A DNA stretch of 30,224 bases from JBDTOX01 sp039933015 (lineage in GTDB: Bacteria; Pseudomonadota; Gammaproteobacteria; Burkholderiales; Methylophilaceae): positions 1 to 30,224 of the forward strand of contig JBDTOX010000107.1 in the NCBI GenBank assembly GCA_039933015.1, read 5' to 3'. The position numbers and the translations under genes were made by a program. This document shows, in pieces, positions 16,601 through 23,502 of the stretch. The first letter of the stretch is position 1, and each line of letters begins with the position of its first letter. Under the pieces are notes generated by a model. That model was not told the DNA's origin. It saw only the letters and a list, made by a program, of their open reading frames with translations, and did not search any database.

Positions 16601-17571
16601 GCGCCCTTGACGTGGTGTTTACGCAAGTGCTCAGCGGTGTCGCGGATTTCGCGCTCGCCGGGAAGGAATACCAGAATGTCGCCGCCGCCTAGCCTGGATA
16701 AATCATCCACTGCATCAAGAATCGCCTCTTCTATCTTTTCCTCGCGCTCGTCCTCTTCAGTCTCCTGCAGTGGGCGATAGCGGATCTCAACCGGGAAAGT
16801 GCGGCCTGAAACCTCAATCACCGGCGCACCGTCAAAATGCGCTGAGAAGCGCGTAGCATCAATGGTGGCGCTGGTGACAATGATTTTCAGATCTGGACGT
16901 TTGGGCAATAACTGCTTGAGGTAGCCCAGCAGAAAATCGATGTTAAGGCTACGCTCGTGCGCCTCATCGATGATGATGGTGTCATAGGCATTAAGGAAAC
17001 GGTCGCCCTGTGTTTCTGCCAGCAATATACCGTCCGTCATGAGCTTGATGTAGCTGGTTTCAGACAGCTTGTCGTTGAAGCGCACCTTGTAGCCCACCAC
17101 TTGGCCCAGCGGCGATTTCAGCTCCTGTGCAATACGCGAGGCTACCGAGCGCGCGGCAATACGGCGCGGCTGGGTATGGCCTATCAAACCGCTGACACCA
17201 CGCCCCAGACCCAGACATATTTTAGGCAACTGTGTGGTCTTGCCGGACCCGGTTTCGCCACAGACGATGACCACCTGATGTTTGGCTATGGCCGCTGCGA
17301 TTTCATCGCGTTTACCGCTGACGGGCAATTCATCCGGGAATTCCGGTCGAGGCAGGCCAAGCTTGCGTGCAGCAAGGCGCGCCGAGGAATCGCGAACTTT
17401 AGTGGCCAACTCCGCCAATAGCTTTTCAGCTGGCTTATTTTGCTCCAACGACGAACGCGCTTGCTGCAGGCGGCGGCGTAGCTGAAAGCGGTCTGCCAAC
17501 ATGCAGTTGGCCAATTGCGCTTCAAGCTGGGAAATGATCTGGCGTGCGGGGAGTATGTGTGGGCTGCTCAT
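13669..17571 (-). CDS. hrpA: HrpA, DEAH-box ATP-dependent RNA helicase
   Basis: A DEAH/RHA helicase of 1300 residues, the same length as E. coli HrpA, which acts on stalled or colliding ribosomes and on mRNA processing. Motifs in order are Walker A GETGSGKTT (105-113), DEAH (202-205), SAT in VTSATIDATRFS, and motif VI QRAGRCGRV. The helicase-associated HA2 and OB-fold regions follow, then the long C-terminal DUF3418 region typical of bacterial HrpA. The start MSSPHILPAR has only a weak Shine-Dalgarno. The gene is monocistronic, convergent with the CobW-like gene and transcribed in the same direction as yeiH, 156 bases downstream of it. Confidence 0.96.
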   Translation of the reverse strand: MSSPHILPARQIISQLEAQLANCMLADRFQLRRRLQQARSSLEQNKPAEKLLAELATKVRDSSARLAARKLGLPRPEFPDELPVSGKRDEIAAAIAKHQVVIVCGETGSGKTTQLPKICLGLGRGVSGLIGHTQPRRIAARSVASRIAQELKSPLGQVVGYKVRFNDKLSETSYIKLMTDGILLAETQGDRFLNAYDTIIIDEAHERSLNIDFLLGYLKQLLPKRPDLKIIVTSATIDATRFSAHFDGAPVIEVSGRTFPVEIRYRPLQETEEDEREEKIEEAILDAVDDLSRLGGGDILVFLPGEREIRDTAEHLRKHHVKGAEILPLFARLSIEDQQKIFRGSNGRRIVLATNVAETSLTVPGIKYVVDAGLARVNRYSPRAKVEQLQIEKISQAAARQRAGRCGRVSNGICVRLYAEEDFNARPEYTDPEILRSSLASAILRMAALKLGDVEDFPFIEAPSSRLISDGYQLLQELGAVDGQRQITELGQQLAKLPLDPRVGRMILAAKRENCLAEILIIGSALAIQDPRERPMDKREAADQAHAKFADERSDFMGFLKLWAFYDEALKHKKSNRELLNKCHSHFLSFLRLKEWRELHGQIAGIVGDMGFHPNTQEASYDQIHRALLAGLLGNIGFKDGESDTYQGARGIRFSIAPGSALKKTRPKWVMAAELVDTAKLYARCVAKIEPDWIEPLARGLTESHYSDPRWDRKPAQVVAWERVALYGLTIVPKRRVHYGPINPQEAREIFIREALANMEFDTRAPFFTHNRKLIAEIEELEHKARRQDVLVDEHVLFAFYDARVGHDIVNGAAFEKWRETAETDNPRLLHLTRDDLMRHGAAGVTEAQFPEALQVGEVTLQLKYRFEPGHALDGVTATVPLHLLNLLDPAVTDWLVPGMIREKVTYLVKALPKTIRRVCVPVPDFVTRFLEHTPARQRPVRAALVEFISKQTSLAVAVADWDGDKLPEHMAMNFRVVDDAGRELATGRDWTALKTQLGQAAQLTFRSATPDIEREGLKQWDFGDLPETISFSRDGVALTGYPAVEDCEDSVAIRLFDTQAAAMEAHRAGVRRLMRFELKEQMRQLEKSLPGFNQFALVLRNILNADDLKEDMLTTIADRAFIGDDPLPRSNDDFMKLKQRARTRLPAVTEALARQVQAIATEYQLLTAKQSQMPATVNRLKRDVEQQIHWLLYKNCFSRTPWEHVQHLPRYLKGLRLRIEKHPSNPDRDGRNAQAVGVLWQNWEAAVEKQKKADKLTPELLDFRWLIEELRVSLFAQELKTPFPVSVKRLEKIWSELKG

Positions 17572-17589
17572 AGAATGAGCGCGATTTTA

Positions 17590-17727
17590 ACATGTGCAGC
17601 AGCAATCAGTTCGCGCTCGCCATTCCTCAATGACAGCGTATGCATGGCGGCATGTCCGGCTTGTGTCAGACATGCTAGACAAGCCCATCAGACCAACACC
17701 TTGCAGAAATAGACGACGGCGTTCGAT
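17590..17727 (-). pseudogene. Possible relic of a twin-arginine signal peptide behind yeiH
   Basis: Directly after the yeiH TGA, in the same frame, the minus strand reads IERRRLFLQGVGLMGLSS. This matches a Tat signal (RR-x-F-L plus a hydrophobic GVGLMGL). No usable start codon precedes it: the only upstream ATG in frame is cut off by the yeiH stop. After about 20 residues the frame loses protein-like character and ends at a stop near 17590. It may be the remnant of an exported redox enzyme once downstream of yeiH, or a chance match. No mature domain remains. Confidence 0.3.
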
Positions 17728-18777
17728 TCAAGCCATTACCCATCTATTTATTAATCCGCCACCGATGACCAGCCAGGCAAACAAAATAGCGCCCAGCAGC
17801 AGTGGTTTGCAACCGGCCTTTTTTATGGCTGAACAATGCGTGCTTAAACCAAGTGCTGACATTGCCATGGAGAGCAATAGCGTATCTAAACTTACGGCAC
17901 TAGTAACAATGCCTTGTGGCACGATGGATAAGGAATTCAGTCCAGCAACCGCAATAAAAATCAGAGCAAACCAGGGAATCGTGATCTTTGGCTTTTGTTC
18001 TACATGTAAGGCTTCGCTGTTCTGGTGAGAAGCTTTTGCACGTGTCACGTAAAGCGACAACAAGACCAGGAATGGCGCCAGCATCATGACTCTCACCATT
18101 TTAGCAATAACTGCGGTATTCGCTGTTGCATCGCCTAAAAATTGGGCAGCAGCTACTACCTGCGCAACTTCATGCACAGTAGAGCCGGTATACACACCAA
18201 ATCCCTCAGCGGTCACAGGTAAAAAATGCCAGCTTGCATTCCACTGAAAAAGCGCAGGATAAATCAGCATGCTGATCGTACCAAACACTAAGACTGTCGA
18301 GACGGCCACAGATACTTGTTCTGCACGCCCCCGTAATACAGGCTCGGTCGCCATCACAGCTGCTGCGCCGCAGATAGAGCTACCTGCGCCTATCATAATG
18401 ACGGTATTCGTATCTAGCTTAAAAAATTTACGCCCGACAACCCAGGCCAAAGCAAAAGTAGTCGTGAGGATTAAGGCGTCAATGACCGCACCCTGGACAC
18501 CTATATGCGCGATGTCGGCAAAAGTTAACTTGAACCCGTAAAGAATGATGCCCAGTTGCAGTAAGCGCTGTCTTGAGAACAGTACACCACTGGCACTAGC
18601 GTGAGCGATCTTTGGATAGAGCGAGTTGCCCAATACAATGCCCAGCAAAATCGCCAGGGTCAGCGGGCCTATAGCATGCATTTGTAGCCAGGGGATGCTG
18701 GCTAATAGCAGTGAGCACAAGGCAATGGATAGATTTAATAAAATGCCGGGTATATAAGTTTTTAGAAATATGTGCAT
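17728..18777 (-). CDS. yeiH: YeiH/UPF0324-family membrane transporter (putative sulfate/sulfite exporter)
   Basis: An inner-membrane protein of the putative sulfate exporter family (TC 2.A.98), rich in hydrophobic helices (about ten). The conserved core includes LAILLGIVLGNS, GIILYGFKLTFADI, MIGAGSSICGAAAV, FGVYTGSTVHEVAQVVAA and LGLSTHCSAIKKAG, which are typical of YeiH. The frame is open to 18837, but that start sits inside the divergent promoter. The ATG at 18777 gives 349 residues, as in E. coli YeiH, with GAGG 11 bases upstream. It is divergent from a LysR regulator, an arrangement common for this family. Transport of sulfite or sulfate is inferred; taurine-derived or other anions remain possible. 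Confidence 0.87.
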   Translation of the reverse strand: MHIFLKTYIPGILLNLSIALCSLLLASIPWLQMHAIGPLTLAILLGIVLGNSLYPKIAHASASGVLFSRQRLLQLGIILYGFKLTFADIAHIGVQGAVIDALILTTTFALAWVVGRKFFKLDTNTVIMIGAGSSICGAAAVMATEPVLRGRAEQVSVAVSTVLVFGTISMLIYPALFQWNASWHFLPVTAEGFGVYTGSTVHEVAQVVAAAQFLGDATANTAVIAKMVRVMMLAPFLVLLSLYVTRAKASHQNSEALHVEQKPKITIPWFALIFIAVAGLNSLSIVPQGIVTSAVSLDTLLLSMAMSALGLSTHCSAIKKAGCKPLLLGAILFAWLVIGGGLINRWVMA

Positions 18778-18828
18778 GCTGCGCCGTGCCTCAAGAAAGT
18801 ATGGATCGCACTTTACAGAACTTATATA

Positions 18829-18854
18829 TACAAACAAAATGGATTATATTTGTA
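18829..18854. promoter_or_regulatory. Candidate LysR-type operator between yeiH and its regulator
   Basis: TACAAA (18829-18834) and TTTGTA (18849-18854) form a perfect 6+14+6 inverted repeat in the AT-rich divergent promoter region, embedded in ATATA and AATAT. Position and symmetry suit a LysR-family site controlling both genes. The classic T-N11-A core is not clear-cut. Confidence 0.4.
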
Positions 18855-18909
18855 ATATCAACCTATAAAACTGGTAGTTTATCGTATTGCTAAAATTTCT
18901 GAGGAAACA

Positions 18910-19821
18910 ATGCGTCTGACCTTGAGGCAACTACAGATATTCATAGCCATTACCCAAAGCGGCAGCACCACTGCGGCTGGCGAACAGGTGGCGCTATCGC
19001 AGTCAGCAATTAGTGCTGCAATAAACGAATTGGAGCGTACATTGAATGTGCAGTTATTTGACCGCGTCGGCAAACGGCTGATACTGAATGATCATGGACG
19101 CGCCATGCTGCCACCAGCGATGGCATTATTGAATAGTGCTGAAAGCTTGGAACAATCATATCTTGGGACTGGCCCCAGTGTTTTAATTATTGGCGCCAGC
19201 TTGACCATAGGTAATTATCTTCTGCCAGGGCTACTTGCAAACTACTGGCGTGCGCAGGGTATCGCGCTAGGCGACCCTACTCCGCCGCTTCAAGTTATCG
19301 TAGCCAATACTACTGATATTGCTAGCAAAGTAGCCAATTTTGAAGTGGACATTGGCTTGGTAGAAGGTCCATGCCACCGACCGGAAATCGCTGTTACTCC
19401 ATGGCTGGAAGATGAACTCCTGTTTGTAGCGGCCCCTAGCCATCCAATCGTGCGTGAATATGGCAATGAACTAATACCCCCGGCACGCCTGGCGAAGGCT
19501 AACTGGCTATTACGTGAACCCGGTTCAGGCACACGAGAAGCGCTGGAGCAGGCATTGCTTCCTCATGTAAATCAGCTGAAGAGCAGCCTGGAATTCAACG
19601 ATCATGAAGCTATCAAACAAAGCGCAATGCAAGGTCTGGGTATTGCCTGTCTATCACGCCTTGTCGTTGCTGACATGCTGAGTTCCGGACAATTAGTAAC
19701 ACTCAACACAATATTTGGCAGCCTCAGGCGCCGCTTTACTTTATTGGTGCATCACCAAAAGCAAATCACTCCAGGTATGCAGCAGTTCATTACGCAAGCA
19801 GCTAAAATTGACAGAACATGA
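18910..19821 (+). CDS. LysR-family transcriptional regulator (YeiE/CysB-like), divergent from yeiH
   Basis: A 303-residue LysR-type regulator. The N-terminal winged helix-turn-helix reads MRLTLRQLQIFIAITQSGST, with AGEQVALSQSAISAAINELE as the DNA-reading helices and LFDRVGKRLILNDHG as the wing. The C-terminal co-inducer domain begins near residue 90 (LIIGASLTIGNYLLPGLL) and contains VDIGLVEGPC and WLLREPGSGTREALEQALLP, features shared with YeiE and CbbR/CysB-like proteins. A GAGGAA sequence precedes the ATG by a short 3-4 bases. It probably senses a sulfur or related anion and regulates yeiH and itself; this is inference from the divergent pairing. Confidence 0.92.
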   Translation: MRLTLRQLQIFIAITQSGSTTAAGEQVALSQSAISAAINELERTLNVQLFDRVGKRLILNDHGRAMLPPAMALLNSAESLEQSYLGTGPSVLIIGASLTIGNYLLPGLLANYWRAQGIALGDPTPPLQVIVANTTDIASKVANFEVDIGLVEGPCHRPEIAVTPWLEDELLFVAAPSHPIVREYGNELIPPARLAKANWLLREPGSGTREALEQALLPHVNQLKSSLEFNDHEAIKQSAMQGLGIACLSRLVVADMLSSGQLVTLNTIFGSLRRRFTLLVHHQKQITPGMQQFITQAAKIDRT

Positions 19822-19862
19822 TTATTCCGGCCCTATTCATTTCGTTCTTTTTTTCTTTCCGG

Positions 19863-20684
19863 TCAATAAATAAACCGGTCGCGCATTTCTTCCAGATTGA
19901 GCTCCAGTAAAATCTGTTCAAGCCGCACTTGGGCGTTCATTCTTGGACTATTTTTGTAGCGCGCAATAATCAGCTCGTTTTTCATCGAATGCTCCCATCC
20001 CACAAGCTCGGTGACCGTTATCTGGTAGCCATGCGCTTCAAGCTGCAGGCAGCGCAGCACGTTGGTGATCTGGCTGCCGAACTCGCGTGTATGAATCGGG
20101 TGGCGCCAGATTTCCGACAACGGTGTTTTAGAGAATGATGCATTCTTATGGCGGCGTAGCACTTCCGCTACTTCGGCCTGGCAGCAGGGCACCAGCACCA
20201 TAAACTTGGCCTGTTTCTGCAGGCCAAACCTGATCGCATCATCCGTCGCCGTATTGCAGGCGTGTAGCGCTGTCACGACATCCACCTGTTCAGGCAACGC
20301 TGTTGACTGAATCGATTCTTCCACACTGAGGTGCTCGAACGACATGCGTGCAAAGCCAAGATGCTGGGCTAGCTCGCGCGACTTTTGCACCAGTTCCTCG
20401 CGCGTTTCAATGCCGACAATCTGCCCGGACTGCTGCTGTTTCATAAACAAATCGTAGAGGATAAAACCCAGATAGGATTTCCCTGCACCGTGATCCACCA
20501 GCGTTGGGTTCTCGTTCTCAGCCATGACTTCCGTCAGCAATGGCTCAATAAAGTGATACAGGTGATAGACCTGCTTGAGCTTGCGGCGGCTGTCCTGGTT
20601 GATTTTTCCGTCACGCGTGAGGATATGCAGCGCCTTGAGCAGCTCGATGGACTGATTAGGCTTGATTTCGGGGATTAATGTCAT
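19863..20684 (-). CDS. Orphan class I SAM-dependent methyltransferase (Methyltransf_32-like)
   Basis: A 273-residue protein with a Rossmann methyltransferase core: motif I LVDHGAGKSYLGFILYDL (63-80), acidic loop VGIETREELV, ALHACNTATDDAI and VPCCQAEV. The HAC-TATD and PCCQ signatures resemble the Methyltransf_32 family (PF13679), which includes eukaryotic GSTCD and METTL25 proteins of largely unknown substrate. N- and C-terminal helical parts (about 1-55 and 225-273) are not recognised. It is divergent from ylqF, sharing a 75-base promoter region, and convergent with the LysR gene. I cannot name a substrate; RNA or protein targets are possible. Confidence 0.82.
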   Translation of the reverse strand: MTLIPEIKPNQSIELLKALHILTRDGKINQDSRRKLKQVYHLYHFIEPLLTEVMAENENPTLVDHGAGKSYLGFILYDLFMKQQQSGQIVGIETREELVQKSRELAQHLGFARMSFEHLSVEESIQSTALPEQVDVVTALHACNTATDDAIRFGLQKQAKFMVLVPCCQAEVAEVLRRHKNASFSKTPLSEIWRHPIHTREFGSQITNVLRCLQLEAHGYQITVTELVGWEHSMKNELIIARYKNSPRMNAQVRLEQILLELNLEEMRDRFIY

Positions 20685-20759
20685 AGTATTAGTTTAACTT
20701 AGCTGTGAGCTGGCAACCCAATGTTAAAATAGCGTTTCTGCGTTCATCGGCGGTAAATA

Positions 20760-21707
20760 ATGAGTATTCAATGGTTCCCAGGTCACATGACGGCAGCAAA
20801 AAAGAAAGCCGCCGAAACCATGGAGTTCACCGACGTCGTGATCGAAGTGCTGGATGCGCGTATTCCCGAAGCCAGCAGCAACCCCATGATTCACGAGCTG
20901 CGCCTGCACAGGCAACGGCCAAACCTCAAGATCCTCAACAAGGCCGATCTTGCAGACCCCGTAGCTACACAAGCCTGGCTCAACTATTATAACAGGCAGG
21001 ATGGCGTCAAAGCCGTAGCACTGTCATGCAAAAAGCCGGGGGACGCCAACAAAGTCCCTGGCTTATGTCTGGCGCTGGCTCCGCATCGAGGCACCCATCT
21101 GAAGCAGTTGCGCATGATGATCATGGGCATCCCCAATGTTGGCAAATCCACCCTCATGAATGCCCTGCTCAACCGCCGTATCGCCAAGGTAGGCGATGAG
21201 CCTGCAGTCACCAAGGTACAGCAGCGTTTCGAACTAAACGAGCTCATGAGCATAACCGATACGCCGGGCATGATGTGGCCAAAAATCCAGTATGAAAGCG
21301 ATGGCTACATGTTGGCCGCCAGCCACGCCATTGGCCGCAACGCCGTGATTGATGAAGATGTGGCGACCTTTCTGGCCGAAGTGCTGCTGGCACGCTACCC
21401 TGACCTGCTCACCAAGCGCTATGGTTTTGCTACAGCAGGCATGGATGCTGTGGATGTGGTTGAAGCCGTCGCCAAACGCCGCGGCTACCGGCTTAAAGGC
21501 GGCACGCTGGATATGGAAAAAGCCGCAATGACGTTTCTGGTGGATTACCGCTCAGGCGCGCTGGGCCGCATTAGCCTGGAAACACCGGAAAGCCGAAGTA
21601 ACATGATTAGCCTGATATTAGCAAAGAATCAGGAAATCAAGGCTCAAAAAGAACAAGCCAACTCCAATGAAACCGACACTCACGAAGCAGAGAACAGCAA
21701 AGACTGA
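20760..21707 (+). CDS. ylqF: YlqF/RbgA-family circularly permuted GTPase (ribosome assembly)
   Basis: A GTPase acting in late 50S ribosomal subunit assembly in characterised relatives. The permuted motif order is visible: G4 NKAD (60-63), G5 near ALSCKKPGD, G1 GIPNVGKST (123-131), G2 T151 (AVTKVQQ), then G3 DTPGM (167-171). The N-terminal MSIQWFPGHMTAAKKK block is diagnostic of the family. The protein is 315 residues with a C-terminal helical domain and a charged tail. The ATG is preceded by a weak GGCGG. It is followed after 13 bases by the end of a convergent gene. Confidence 0.94.
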   Translation: MSIQWFPGHMTAAKKKAAETMEFTDVVIEVLDARIPEASSNPMIHELRLHRQRPNLKILNKADLADPVATQAWLNYYNRQDGVKAVALSCKKPGDANKVPGLCLALAPHRGTHLKQLRMMIMGIPNVGKSTLMNALLNRRIAKVGDEPAVTKVQQRFELNELMSITDTPGMMWPKIQYESDGYMLAASHAIGRNAVIDEDVATFLAEVLLARYPDLLTKRYGFATAGMDAVDVVEAVAKRRGYRLKGGTLDMEKAAMTFLVDYRSGALGRISLETPESRSNMISLILAKNQEIKAQKEQANSNETDTHEAENSKD

Positions 21708-21720
21708 CCTCCTATCCTCC

Positions 21721-22929
21721 CTATTGGCACTGGTTTAAAGCCCTCTCTGCCGGAGTACAGGATTTTGTTTCGCTTCCCTGCTGAATACTATGTTTGAATG
21801 TCTCCCATCCAGTATTCGGTGAAGATTCCGCATGAGCTTTATCACTCCGGGCAGACTGATTGGCATTGCCCTCAGGATAGGCATTCTTATGTACAGGCTC
21901 AGCATTTTTTGCGGCTGCAATGGTCGCTAAATCAGCGCCACCTTTCTTTTTAGCTTCGCTGTTCTTGTGGCTAGTTTGATTGGATGAAGGCTTTGTATGC
22001 TTAACCAGTTTCGTTTTGGAGGCTTCGGCAATTGAGTTTTCAGGGTTGCTAGAACTTGCAGAGATTTGCTGCACTGATGGTAAAGAAGATGGTGAAGACG
22101 CTGTTGCAGTTCCGACCGCATGAGCCGGCCCCGCAATTTCCGCCGCTAGCGGAGCAGCTACTGCAGGCGTGGTAAATTTAATTGCAATATCTGGCATATG
22201 CGCCTTATGCAACAGCAAGAATGCAATGAAGGCAAGGGCCAAAGACAGTGCCCCCGCTAATAGCCCCAATTTATATTTATCAATTGAACTAGGTGTAGAT
22301 GCACCTACGGTCTCGACCTGCTCTAGGGCATCTAAGTTAGCAACTGTATCTTGCACCGAGGCTGGTGACTCTGTCCCCGGAGAGCGTATGACATAAACTT
22401 CGTGCTCCCGCACATGCTTATCCTGCCTAACACCAAAGTATGAAAACATCCCGGAGATTTCATTGGTAAGGCGAGAAGTAACTTCATAGTAGGAACGCGA
22501 AACCAGAATCTGATCCGGCTCGGCAAAGCTCATTACGCGCTGCGCAACGTTAATGCCGTCACCAATGATGTTAGGCCGCCCATTGATGTCGCTAACCACT
22601 CGAACCGGCCCCAGATTGATGCCGATACGCACATGCAAGTGCTGGCCTTTTTCCTTGTGATATCCGAGCAGGCCATCGCGTATGGTCAATGCGACAAACA
22701 GTGCTTCTTCAGGCGCACCCTGCAATGCAATCGCGGCACCATCGCCAGTATCAAGAATAATGCGGTCATTTTGCGCAATGTCCTTTATGGCTTCGTTAAT
22801 GATTGCGTTAAAATAAGTCTTATCATCGATTTGCTCTGATACAGGATTTTTTGAGTAATCAATAATGTCGAGAAAAACAACACTGCAAATCGACGTTTTG
22901 TTGAGTCGTTCGTTCATGTATGTATTCAC
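21721..22929 (-). CDS. Class III nucleotide-cyclase-like protein with C-terminal membrane anchor and low-complexity tail
   Basis: A 402-residue protein. Residues 13-182 form an adenylate/guanylate cyclase homology domain: metal aspartates D21 (VVFLDIIDYSK) and D63 (DTGDGAAI), D124 in GDGINVAQR, and transition-state N127 and R131. The lysine that normally helps recognise adenine (K before xxGD) is replaced by L59, so cyclase activity or base preference is uncertain. A single membrane helix follows (221-240). Then comes a tail of about 160 residues rich in Ala, Ser, Lys and Asn, ending in CTPAERALNQC. Most sensory cyclases have the membrane part N-terminal. The start is GTG 22929 or ATG 22917; neither has a clear Shine-Dalgarno. 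It is a single gene, convergent with ylqF. Confidence 0.82.
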   Translation of the reverse strand: MNTYMNERLNKTSICSVVFLDIIDYSKNPVSEQIDDKTYFNAIINEAIKDIAQNDRIILDTGDGAAIALQGAPEEALFVALTIRDGLLGYHKEKGQHLHVRIGINLGPVRVVSDINGRPNIIGDGINVAQRVMSFAEPDQILVSRSYYEVTSRLTNEISGMFSYFGVRQDKHVREHEVYVIRSPGTESPASVQDTVANLDALEQVETVGASTPSSIDKYKLGLLAGALSLALAFIAFLLLHKAHMPDIAIKFTTPAVAAPLAAEIAGPAHAVGTATASSPSSLPSVQQISASSSNPENSIAEASKTKLVKHTKPSSNQTSHKNSEAKKKGGADLATIAAAKNAEPVHKNAYPEGNANQSARSDKAHAESSPNTGWETFKHSIQQGSETKSCTPAERALNQCQ

Positions 22930-23018
22930 AAATTCAAATAAATTACGCTATTAAACTATAAAAGTCATGGCTTTATGCAAATAAAATACATGCTTATCCT
23001 GATTCACTTCAAACTTTT

Positions 23019-23489
23019 TTACGCTAAAGGCGCCCAATCATTAATCAAGGCAGCCTGCCCGCAATAAACGCCTTCATGATCAAGCAAGCTCCACACCGTC
23101 GCATTCCTTATCATGAAACGCCTACCATCCTTGGCGATACGTATGCCTGAGTAGTCATCCACATAACCGTCACGCGTTACGCGCTTCAATAAGTCGGCCC
23201 TGTCCTGTCGTACCATGGGCTCTGCAGAATAGCGTGAAGGCAGGCGGGTAAATTCATCCCAGGACATGCCAAATAACTTCAATGCCTGCTGATTCGCGTA
23301 GTTAAAGATGGGGTTGGCTTGCGTATCGTGCGAAACAATTGCAAAAGACGCATGGAATAACTGGTATACAGCGTCTGCAGAATCCGGCACTGCTTCGACC
23401 AGCGGCAAACCAGTCCAGTGCTGATAACTGGCGCACAGAATACATGTTTGGCGGGCGAGGAAATCCTGGTCAGGCGATAACTTGTTCAC
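23019..23489 (-). CDS. MEKHLA-domain protein (PAS-like)
   Basis: A 156-residue protein made almost entirely of a MEKHLA domain (PF08670), a PAS-like fold known in plants and bacteria. Recognisable blocks are SYQHWTGLPLV, AIVSHDTQANPIFNYANQQA, ALKLFGMSWDEFTRLPSRYS and IAKDGRRFMIRNATVW. No output or enzymatic domain is attached, so it may sense a ligand or redox state and act through a partner. The start is GTG at 23489, 13 bases after the fpr stop, implying one transcript and possibly coupled translation; its ribosome-binding site is weak. Function is unknown. Confidence 0.83.
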   Translation of the reverse strand: MNKLSPDQDFLARQTCILCASYQHWTGLPLVEAVPDSADAVYQLFHASFAIVSHDTQANPIFNYANQQALKLFGMSWDEFTRLPSRYSAEPMVRQDRADLLKRVTRDGYVDDYSGIRIAKDGRRFMIRNATVWSLLDHEGVYCGQAALINDWAPLA

Positions 23490-23502
23490 GGCTGCGTCTG
23501 AC

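Noticed and set aside
17658..17685. GGCTTGT/ACAAGCC 7-bp dyad downstream of yeiH
   Set aside because: 14-base loop, no T-tract, and it overlaps the possible Tat-signal relic; too weak to call a terminator.
18778..18837. Upstream 20-codon extension of YeiH (MFVYISSVKC...)
   Set aside because: It runs through the AT-rich divergent promoter and the TACAAA/TTTGTA dyad, and the shorter start gives the usual family length.
19822..19862. T-rich stretch after the LysR gene as an intrinsic terminator
   Set aside because: A T-run is present but there is no convincing stem before it.
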